Of a stretch of DNA of 64,000 nucleotides, positions 56,091 through 64,000 are shown piece by piece. The notes beneath the pieces are model-generated. The model saw only the letters and a program-made list of their open reading frames with translations, was not told the origin of the DNA and did no database searches. Location: the NCBI GenBank assembly GCA_002221725.1, contig NJFT01000170.1, positions 1-64,000 of the forward strand, read 5' to 3'. This stretch comes from Scedosporium boydii (Eukaryota; Ascomycota; Sordariomycetes; Microascales; Microascaceae). The translations under genes were made by a program, and so were the position numbers. How positions within the stretch are numbered: the first letter of the stretch is position 1; every line of letters begins with the position of its first letter.

Positions 56091-56759
56091 GGTGAGGTGA
56101 ATCGTGGCTAGAGTTCAAGACAAATTGGGGGAGGGCAATGATTCTATTTATCTCATGGCGTAGGGGTCTTGGATGGCAGAGGTGTCGAGCGAAAGCTGGC
56201 GGGTTTGGGCGATCTTGCTTTAGACATAGAGCACTGGGGTAGTTATACCAAATAGAATACCTGTGTATTTTCGCGTCTATCATTGCCTCCCATTTCCTAT
56301 GCTGCGTTATGACTTTGCTAATGCACCACTGCAGTAATGCAGTGCCCTCCAGATCCATCCTCAGTTGGCCGGGTCTCGCATACTATTGTTCAATGTTCTG
56401 TAGGCCTAACTACTCAGGATCAAGTATTGATTGATCTGCGAACTCTCAACGTAAGAGAACCATCCCGAAGAAACAGCCGAATGACATTCTATTCTAGACA
56501 CTGCTTCTCGCACTTGAAATCGATCAAACACTTTGGAAGGTTTTTAATGCTGCCATGGGTTCGTACATCAGAATTAATCTGCAGGGTAAGTTGTTTGCCC
56601 AATGTGATCCCATAGACGTGGATGAGATGGCACATCGATGTTCACGAAAACTCGTAGGCGTAGCAAGAGGCAGGTAGTGGCTCCTTTCCTGTCGAAACAA
56701 ACCTGTATGACAGAGTGTTAATTGACCTAGAGTGCACTTTTGACATCATATATGAACAC
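56091..56759. other. Intergenic, 0.67 kb
   Basis: Arginase 3' flank and probable leader or upstream exon region of the next orphan. A 92-codon open frame at 56337-56615 could be coding, but I found no splice join to the main exon. Confidence 0.35.
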
Positions 56760-57842
56760 ATGGGCGATTGCTGGTTTCAGCGGGATGATGCAGTGAACCC
56801 CTTCGACGATCGTCGTGGGCGTGATGACATCGAAGCTATCTGGACCTTTGACCTTGATGGCGATGTTCTGCGGTATGACACAAAGGATCACAATCTTCGT
56901 GTTCTTCTCAGCATTATTCGCCAGCGTCCCATCACCAGGAGCGATTTCGAGGATTACGAACCCCCGAGACCGCCCAAGCACCACACACAATCCCTCTTCC
57001 CACCACCCTACGTGAAGATTAAAAGCCGTGGATCAGCCCTGGAGCGGCGGAGGGCTTTTCTTTCCAGAATACTCTCCGACTTTGCGCATCAATGGAGACA
57101 CATCCTTTGCAGCCGTTACAATAGCTCTACGTTTCGAAGGCTTGCATCCGCAGTTGTCAGGATTGCTCTTTTGGACTTTCGTGTTCACGAAGGAGCTCTT
57201 CCAGGCGCGAGTGGTTACCCAGTCTCCATATATGATCTTCCGGGGTGGGAGCCGCTCCCCGGGCATATTGTTCGAGTTGGAGGGACGTCCATTGTTATGT
57301 GCCAGCATATCCCACATGCTATGGACATGATTAGGTCCGATTATAGCGAACACCACGGGCGTTCTTCTTCTTCTTTCAGAAGACCTAACAAAACTGTCAT
57401 CTATCTCATTCTCTCGTTACAGGAGATTGTTTTATGTCAGGTTAGACGCGGTTCCGAAAAATACACAAAACCCAAACGTCTCTTCGATGGCGAACACCCT
57501 CCCTCTGAAGAGGCCATAGAGCTGCTTCTTGAAGCGACGCACACCAACACTTCTGCGAAAACACGTTTGGACAAACTCCCAACGGAAGTTCGCGGTACGA
57601 TCTTTGACCATCTGTCGTTGGGACCGATCGAGAGAGCTAGGATTGGTTGTGCTCTTGGTATCGGATCGAGTTTCACTTGGAGATGCGACGGCAAGGATAT
57701 CTTAATGGAGGACGGTCATCCAAAGACGAAGCTGGTGCCGCCTCCGAGATGGGAAATTTGGTTTGGTGATCCCCCCAGCGGGACAACATATTACCAACGA
57801 CCAGACCGTTGTTACATCGGGGATCTAGCACTACTGACGTAA
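56760..57842 (+). CDS. Fungal protein of unknown function with possible F-box-like segment, 360 aa
   Basis: This is one long exon, read here from its first Met (MGDCWFQRDDAVNPFDDRRG). The frame is open back to 56715, so an upstream exon may exist. The segment DDIEAIWTFDLDGDVLRYD begins the recognisable folded part. Near residue 265 RLDKLPTEVRGTIFDHLSL resembles an F-box-like helix (LP-x-E-V-x-x-x-I-x-x-x-L). There are no TM segments or signal peptide. It converges on the next minus-strand gene. Function is unknown; the F-box reading is tentative. Confidence 0.55.
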   Translation: MGDCWFQRDDAVNPFDDRRGRDDIEAIWTFDLDGDVLRYDTKDHNLRVLLSIIRQRPITRSDFEDYEPPRPPKHHTQSLFPPPYVKIKSRGSALERRRAFLSRILSDFAHQWRHILCSRYNSSTFRRLASAVVRIALLDFRVHEGALPGASGYPVSIYDLPGWEPLPGHIVRVGGTSIVMCQHIPHAMDMIRSDYSEHHGRSSSSFRRPNKTVIYLILSLQEIVLCQVRRGSEKYTKPKRLFDGEHPPSEEAIELLLEATHTNTSAKTRLDKLPTEVRGTIFDHLSLGPIERARIGCALGIGSSFTWRCDGKDILMEDGHPKTKLVPPPRWEIWFGDPPSGTTYYQRPDRCYIGDLALLT

Positions 57843-57967
57843 ATTATCAACCTCCTTCCGCTTTTAAAGATTCCAGCAATTTATATAAGTATCGGAGTGA
57901 AACTTGTGCGTGAACCATTTCATATTGTATTTCGTCCCCTCCATCACCTGGACAGTGGTCTACCAAC

Positions 57968-58789
57968 TTACACGACCGGCATCGGGTTCTCCTTGAGATA
58001 CCGAGCCCAGCGGATGACATCGTGAACATCTGTGATAAGATGCATCTCCTCCCCAATCTTCCCAAACACTCCCTGCTCATATTTATAGAACTGCACCACC
58101 AAACCAATTTGGATCATTCCGTAGCAGCTCTTGGTCTCATTCATATTCTCAGCCAGATTCTCGTGAAGCTGATCTTTCGTAGCCCCCCACGGCTCGTTTA
58201 CTTTCTTCCTTTCGATCAACAAGAAATCGGACTCATGCAGAATTCCCCCCGGCGTTGGAGAAAGCTTGAGTATACAGAAGCCCGGGCGGCCGCGAACCTC
58301 TTGGACAACTTCGTATCCTTCCGTTGGGGGGAAGAGAAAGCGAAGGATACCTACCATCGACCTTCGGTAAGGTAAACTCGTTCAGGCGAGTCTGGTACTT
58401 TAACCAAGACGTTAAGAGAGGCCTGCACGTTGATGTCATCGAGGTATATTTGCAGAGGAGGAGGGTTAGGGTCGATGATGACTGCCCTTCCGGTTCGATT
58501 GTTATTCCTAAGCCGCAGAGCCTTCCTTAGTTGAAAATTGGTATCGCCTGTGTGATATGTTGAACGTCTCACCATTGCGGCCAAGATTTTGACTCGTCAA
58601 GGACCCAAGTATCCTGCCTAAGTGGTTAGTGGTACAGCAATTTTTAGGCATTGGTCCCCATCAAATGATAAAGACTCACGCCTGGGCGGTCTTCAAGCCC
58701 TATTGGAATAGAGTAGCTTTTTGTGTTCGCAATGCTATCAACATAAGAGATTTGGCCAATGGAATTTGCATATTGGTGGAATCTTCCAC
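57968..58789 (-). CDS. Multi-exon protein of unknown function, 5' part unresolved
   Basis: Consecutive exons fit on the minus strand: 58789-58680, 58613-58573, 58525-58362 and 58317-57968. The introns are 66, 47 and 44 nt. The first three exons give a continuous sequence with NTKSYSIPIGLEDRPG, DTWVLDESKSWPQW and IYLDDINVQASLNVLVKVP. The final exon carries ILHESDFLLIERKKVN, whose D-x4-E-x-K spacing is reminiscent of PD-(D/E)XK nuclease folds. KSCYGMIQIGLVVQFYKYEQ follows. The exon upstream of 58789 is not found; candidates lie at 58790-59100. The 44-nt intron is short even for fungi. The nuclease reading is speculative. Confidence 0.4.
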
Positions 58790-60132
58790 CTGCCAAGGGT
58801 CAAAGGTCGTAGGAGGACATTGTTTTGTGGTCAAGATTGGTGAGTTGGGACGATGGGGAGACGAACAAACAAATCTATGGATCAATTCGCTAAATAACAA
58901 CAAAGACCTCTACAGAAATACGCAGGTCTCGATCTCCAATCTCCACATTATCATGGCCATGCCGGTGGATCAATCTATCCATTACCACAATGAACAATTT
59001 GAATTGATGGCTGTTGACATACTTTCAACGAGGAAGAGCCTGCGAGAAAGGCGCTTTCCACGATCAGGATTGAGGTTCCAGAGTTCTTTCTGATGTTTCG
59101 CTTCATGGATATATCAATCCTTCCCCGAAAAAGTACGCCAACAAGAACCCGGCGACAAAAAATGTAATTTAATTTGCCATTTTGTAGCGTGCTCCTTTAT
59201 TCTATGATTGATCATCTTCCGTTTGTGCGCACTCACTCTTCGCTTGTGATACCCAACATTAAAGTTTCCCCGCCACGTTCCGCGCTCGTGTCTCGGGACT
59301 CGTTGCCTCGCCGACCAACCGAAGATCCAACCCAACCCCCGCAACACCCAAAAGAACATGGCTGGGCAGAGGCCCAGAATCAATGAAAAATTCCCGTCAG
59401 ACGCCGTTACATAAAAAATTCACTGCCTCATTCCCTCGGAAAGCACCACTCGTCATCCGATTACCAAAAACAGCGAGAACGCGCCCTCGATCGATCGCAA
59501 GCCCATCCCACTATTGCGAATTATTTCCTGCCCGCTGACGTGGGGCCCTGCGGACGGTGTTTTGGGGATAAACCTGAAAGAAGCTTTGAAGACCCGGGAC
59601 TCCGAAGAGCCCAATCGCCTGAGGGACTGGGCAGAGAGAGGGGCCAAGCTAAAAGACGTGGCAGGCCCGCGGATTGCCAACGTCGAATCGAAGGGGGTGG
59701 CCACAGCCCTGGCGAGTTTTTGATAAGGATAAGGTCGATATTGATTTGATTTGCCTTGCATGTGCCCGGAATAGGGTCATTTTTTGGGAGAGAAAAAGGA
59801 AACAAAAAGGAGTTATTGGGAGAATGAGGAGTGGGTGGAATAAATATACTAGGGCGAATTCGACATCCTGCGAAACGATTGAACCGACGATTCTCTTTTG
59901 TTGTTCCGCGTGATCGGATCGATCGCGACGATCGAGAAGGCGTCGATTTATTGTTTCGCACTCCGCTATAACCACTTATACCCGAACCTCCCTAAGTAGC
60001 TGTCGAGCTATCCTCGTCGAAGCTTCAACACGACGATTCCTCCCAACGACGCTACCCCAAATCTAGCCTCTCGACAAATCCCTCCTTTCTCTTCCTTCTC
60101 CTCCTCCCACCGATACCCTCCCTCTTCTCGCA
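58790..60132. other. Intergenic, 1.3 kb
   Basis: The left part may hold the missing 5' exons of the minus-strand orphan. The right part is the promoter and pyrimidine-rich leader of the MARVEL-type gene. A 69-codon frame at 59514-59723 has no recognised domain. Confidence 0.4.
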
Positions 60133-60886
60133 ATGGCGATCTCGACGGTCAGCGGCGACACGACGACGGTATACACGAGGCGACGGAGGGTGCCTCACGT
60201 CCACACGTACAAGTGGCCGTGGATCCCCTTCAACATCTGGATGTTCGTCATGCTCCTCTGCTCGTGCTCGATCGTCGGCATATTTTCCATGTTTATCAAC
60301 ATTCAATACCAGCTTTTACTGCCCGTCCCATGGTAAGGCACACCTCCACATATCCTGGCGACCGAATCTATTTTGAACCTGGGGCGGGAGATGGGGGGTT
60401 TTTACTTCAACACTAACACTGTCTCTTTAACAGGTACTTCGCCTACTACATAACAGTCGGTTCCTTCACGGTGCTCTACGTCGCCACTCTCGTGTGGTTA
60501 CTGTCCCAGCACCGGCTGCTCCCTGCCATCGTCATGATAGGCGCGTTCCTCGTCTTCGTCCTCTGGTTTGTCGGGCTTATCGTCGTCTCGATCGAGTTGT
60601 GGGGTCCCAAGGGTTCCGTCAATAGCAAGTGCAACCTGCGGGTGTTTAACAGGCACCCGAAGGGCGATACGCTAGAGACCCTTGCGTGGCTCCAGGAAAG
60701 GAGTATATGTGAGTGTTGGACTGCCCGATCGTCGTGTGAAATTGAGGACGTTGCGAAAGTTGTGAAACTAACAAGTTCTCTGTAGGTCAATCGTGGCATG
60801 CCGTCTTTTCGTTTGCACTGGTCGGCATGCTCTGTCTTATTTGGATCATGGTGATGGCCTACGAGGTGTTTGTGGAGTCGTTATAG
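60133..60886 (+). CDS. MARVEL-type four-helix membrane protein, 191 aa
   Basis: Exons are 60133-60332, 60434-60708 and 60786-60886, with phase-consistent introns of 101 and 77 nt. Four hydrophobic segments are visible: WIPFNIWMFVMLLCSCSIVG, a second after PWYFAYYITVGSFTVLY, a third in LLPAIVMIGAFLVFVLWFVG, and a fourth near the C-terminus (FALVGMLCLIWIMVMAY). The loop between helices 3 and 4 holds a conserved-looking CNLRVFNRHPKGDTLETLAW. Topology, size and position of the Trp/Cys loop match fungal MARVEL-domain proteins, which sit in plasma-membrane or vesicle membranes. The N-terminus is basic (RRRR). Exact role unknown. Confidence 0.72.
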
Positions 60887-62766
60887 CCGCAAGTACTTCG
60901 TGCTGCTAACCTTTGGAGTGTACGATACCTCAATTGTTGGGGATGGACGAGGACATACGGTATGGAATGTGTTCGAAATGAGATGGTTTTCGATTTCTGC
61001 AAGGATGAAGAGTAGCGTTTGATTTTTTTTGGCTTTTATTTTCTCACTGCTTGGACGATAAAGTGTGTTTTCTTTTTTGGAGGCATTGCCCTCGTTGGGT
61101 TGATCAATGTATTGATGATGGTTGGGAGCGAGCGCGGAGTTTCTTTTAGGGAGGGGAAGGGGATCTTGTTTCTTGCTGAACAAGCAATTTGCTTCAGTAT
61201 TCGGTATATAGGTATCATCAAGAAGGATTGATTGAAATAAATATTTGATCCGGGACACGAATTCTTCTCAGTGACCTCTTTAACCCTCCAACTTGCAACA
61301 TTTTGAAGATATCACCTTGATTCGAAAGTAGTGGGCAGGACAATTTAAAACGTCCGTCTAGACTTTAGTCTGGGATGCAGCATCGCCCAAGTTCATTGGG
61401 CAACGGAGCCCGGATTCAGGATTCGGGGTCCGACCGCGGATCTGCGTCTCGTTCAGTGGTCAATGGTGTGGATCAGAAACCGTTGGCTGATCTCCACGAG
61501 GCGAAGATAATCATTGATCGCTTGGACGGAGTATGGGCTTGAGCTTGGAGAGCTCAATACCGCACTCGGAGATATTGATATTGATAATGCCCAGGACCAA
61601 GAACCTGTGCTGTCTGTCAGCGTGTTCTAATCAGGGTCGCCCCTATTATTCTTCTTCAGTGTCATGGCAACGAGCAAGGACAAGGCTTGCAGGGCCTGGC
61701 CTGACTAGGGAGAGGCTTCGGCAGGGGTGGAGGAGCAGGGTCGAGCGACAAGTACATCAAGATACGCCAATGTATACAAAGGTACATCCTATGATTTGGT
61801 AATCCGATCTGGGCTAACGGGCAGGAACAGTGGGTTCGCTTTCGACCAGGGAAGGAACCCCCTCTAAGCTAAAATAGCGAAACTTTGAACCTCTCTACAG
61901 ATCCGGTGTTTTGCTCAACATCAATAGTGGTAGCAATATCAACAGGAACAGCTCCACAAAGCACGGTATTGGTCTCTCCCTCTGTCTGGGTATTATTGTC
62001 GCTTCTTCGTCTGGACACAAGCAAAAATAGTGTTCTGGATATTGGGCCTTGAAAAAAAAAGGAAGAAAATAAAAAAGGTCAGTCAGGCCATTGTCCATTC
62101 CAATCACAAGGAACCAAACACGTCCCCGAGTGTAACACTTTTTCTCTTTTCGGACAATCTAAAGCGCGTCATCAAGGTCGAACCGTCCCGCCTGACTATC
62201 TTTCGAAATCCTCAATCCTCAGCGTCGCAACTCACCCTTTCCCCTGCTTTTGTACGGTTGTATTTGACCTTGAGCAGGGTCAACCGTTTTCACGACCCTT
62301 GCTAACCCCTGTGGTCTGTGGGACAGGAACTAAGCAGTTGTTTACCCTCTGCATTCCAGAACTTGGACGAGGCTCTGCCTCTTCACATCATTCTTCTCAA
62401 GCGCCAGTCCGGCAAAGTTCGCCCATCAGCTCCACCCGAGGCTCGTCCGATCAACCAACATCCATCAGGCACGGAACGAACAACCAATCGAGGAATCCAA
62501 CACTCTTAGATGTTTATCTAGATTTACCTCAATTCGGCGAAACACACAAAATCTACGCTAGTATGCGCTTTTGAAACCCGTCCTGTCGAATGCGACTTTC
62601 TCAAGCAGTCTCGCCCTTTTTACTTTTCGATCGCAACCACGACGATCCGCGAATGCAACCGACCGCTTGTTGTGTTTCTTACTATCCCACATCTACGCAA
62701 ACCCGGCAACCGGCGACCTATCGCATCCTCTCAAACCCATAGAAAATAAAACCTCCCTGGTCCGCC
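60887..62766. other. Intergenic, 1.9 kb
   Basis: 3' flank of the MARVEL-type gene and promoter plus long leader of the following gene. No coding frame with recognisable features and no RNA gene was seen. Confidence 0.4.
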
Positions 62767-64000
62767 ATGGACGAGGAGGATCCCCAAAGAGCCCCTGCGT
62801 CCCTGCAGCCTCAGGCTGGACAGAGCTCGACACCGACCGGCACACCATCACAAGAGACCTCCAGATCAAAGCCTGAGAACTCGACAAATAATCCTCCCCC
62901 GCCGACGGCGGACTCAATCATCGAGACGACGTTTACCGGCGCGAGGCCCGACGAGAGCAACCTAGACTCCTTCCACGAGCAGGCTGTCCATGCTCATCTC
63001 CTAGATGTCGAGTCGAGTTTCCACGCACCCCTATCTCCCTTGACGACGACAAATCCTGCCGGCGGTATCGACGATACATACCTCTTCGATGCTGGTCCTC
63101 GCGCTCTGGCAGCCCAATCGCCGTCACCAAATCTCCCACCATTATTCGAGGATGATCTCTCCTTTCGGTCTGCATCCCCTCAGAAGCAACAAACCCTCTT
63201 GAACCGCCCGAACCTCCCTCCTCCATCGACGCACAGCGACGGACTACCCGCACTTGAACCACTCGATAACGTACCCGACGTTTCCAATACCACATCTTCC
63301 CTCGAGAACCTCTCCTCCTCGCCGACTGCTGCTGCCGCTGCCCGCACAATATCGCGGGCCATCTCGTCAGCCAGCGCACGCACCCAGGCTACTGCCGCTC
63401 AGGCATCTGAGCAAGACAACAACGATACCACCTCCACACACGAAAACCCACATGCATCAAGTCTCGACCTCTCCCGCTCCTCGCCACCGAACAACTCCCT
63501 ACCCGTACCCTCAGGCATCCTCCCCCGCCAGAGACGCAGCCCCAGCCCTTCAAAATATGCTCAAGATGCGGGTAGCACACCCGGCCATGCCCTTCGGACC
63601 GACCAGAGGCCCAAGTATTTGCGAAGTAGGAACTCGAGTCAGCGGTCTTCCACGTCGTCGTTTACGAATCCTGAATCCCAAGATGATGCCGATAGTGACG
63701 TTACGGTTGGGCTCGCGACGGATTTCGCTTTGCAATCTGGTGGTGCTGTCCCTAGCATGTTGATGCCCAGGAGCTTGAGCAGCTTTCTTAACCGATCAAT
63801 TAGCATGGGCAGCATGGCGTCAGGAATCGATGATCTTAACGAGGGCAGCGGATCTAAGGGATACGAACACCTCGAGCCCCTCGACGAAGACGCCAGTTAC
63901 CATGCGCGCGGCAACCGAGAATCCGACGAAGGTCTCCTGAAGACGCCGAAGCCGCCGCACAAGCAGAACCTCAAAGATCCTACTGACACCGTCATCGCCC
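62767..64000 (+). CDS. N-terminus of a large disordered protein, truncated by window end
   Basis: The frame is open from the Met at 62767 (MDEEDPQRAPASLQPQAGQS, excellent context CCGCCATGG) through 64000 with no stop, giving at least 411 residues. The sequence is Ser/Pro/Thr/Asp-rich and low complexity: an Ala run near TAAAAARTISRAIS, PRQRRSPSPSKYAQDAGSTP, and a tract SLSSFLNRSISMGSMASGID. No globular domain, signal peptide or TM segment is visible in this part. Such termini are typical of scaffold, cytoskeletal or signalling proteins with phosphorylation-rich tails. I cannot name the family from this portion. High Ser/Thr-Pro content suggests kinase targets, which is inference. Confidence 0.75.
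   Translation, partial: MDEEDPQRAPASLQPQAGQSSTPTGTPSQETSRSKPENSTNNPPPPTADSIIETTFTGARPDESNLDSFHEQAVHAHLLDVESSFHAPLSPLTTTNPAGGIDDTYLFDAGPRALAAQSPSPNLPPLFEDDLSFRSASPQKQQTLLNRPNLPPPSTHSDGLPALEPLDNVPDVSNTTSSLENLSSSPTAAAAARTISRAISSASARTQATAAQASEQDNNDTTSTHENPHASSLDLSRSSPPNNSLPVPSGILPRQRRSPSPSKYAQDAGSTPGHALRTDQRPKYLRSRNSSQRSSTSSFTNPESQDDADSDVTVGLATDFALQSGGAVPSMLMPRSLSSFLNRSISMGSMASGIDDLNEGSGSKGYEHLEPLDEDASYHARGNRESDEGLLKTPKPPHKQNLKDPTDTVIA

Noticed and set aside
58629..59093. 155-aa plus-strand frame
   Set aside because: It starts at GTG. The opposite strand shows a convincing intron (GTGAGT, CTAAC branch, GGCAG acceptor) and coding exons through part of it.
59514..59723. 69-codon frame as a small gene
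   Set aside because: The composition is plausible, but the Met is an alternative start and no other support exists.
1..64000. CRISPR arrays, rRNA genes and bacterial-type operons
   Set aside because: No spaced direct repeats or rRNA motifs were seen. Gene structure is clearly that of a filamentous fungus with spliceosomal introns.

Overview
The window comes from a filamentous ascomycete (Pezizomycotina, probably Sordariomycetes). Supporting signs are short introns of roughly 45-120 nt with GT..CTRAY..AG signals, one-gene transcription units on both strands, a Zn(II)2Cys6 regulator, a Ppo-type fatty-acid dioxygenase/P450, an AA9 polysaccharide monooxygenase, a LysM protein and a fungal NLR (NOD-like receptor). 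Exon models were built by hand from frame, splice phase and family resemblance. Splice sites are therefore predictions, most of them phase-consistent.

Layout. 0-6.3 kb: an ankyrin-ended protein, a secreted orphan, a five-LysM secreted protein and an intron-bearing tRNA-Thr. 6.8-14.3 kb: a cell-death-like locus. A caspase-fold protein with an N-terminal ubiquitin-like domain lies head to head with an NLR (SesB-like hydrolase plus NB-ARC), and a dead Tc1-type transposase sits between them. 16-16.6 kb: a small conserved-looking orphan. 17.0-27.2 kb: a compact catabolic cluster with an enolase-superfamily sugar-acid dehydratase, a D-2-hydroxyacid dehydrogenase, a Zn2Cys6 regulator, a class II aldolase and an ACS-type MFS permease. 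Every intergenic promoter of the cluster carries clustered CCGG motifs, which suggests one regulon. 27.4-28.4 kb: a decayed ankyrin gene. 28.7-30.6 kb: mitochondrial transcription factor Mtf1/mtTFB. 30.6-34.1 kb: gene-poor. 34.1-37.9 kb: the Ppo enzyme, followed by another gene-poor stretch. 41.2-46.7 kb: an amino-acid permease and an acyl-CoA/aryl-CoA ligase. 47.5-50.9 kb: a HeLo-like multi-exon protein. 51.1-52.3 kb: the AA9 enzyme. 54.9-56.1 kb: arginase. 56.8-58.8 kb: two convergent orphans. 60.1-60.9 kb: a MARVEL-type four-helix membrane protein. 62.8 kb to the end: a disordered N-terminus of a protein running off the window.

The two units most worth following are the UBL-caspase/NLR pair (candidate non-self recognition or regulated cell death) and the CCGG-marked sugar-acid cluster. 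Uptake by the MFS permease, dehydration, aldol cleavage and reduction or oxidation of a 2-oxo/2-hydroxy acid would form a plausible pathway under the local regulator. The substrate cannot be named from sequence alone.
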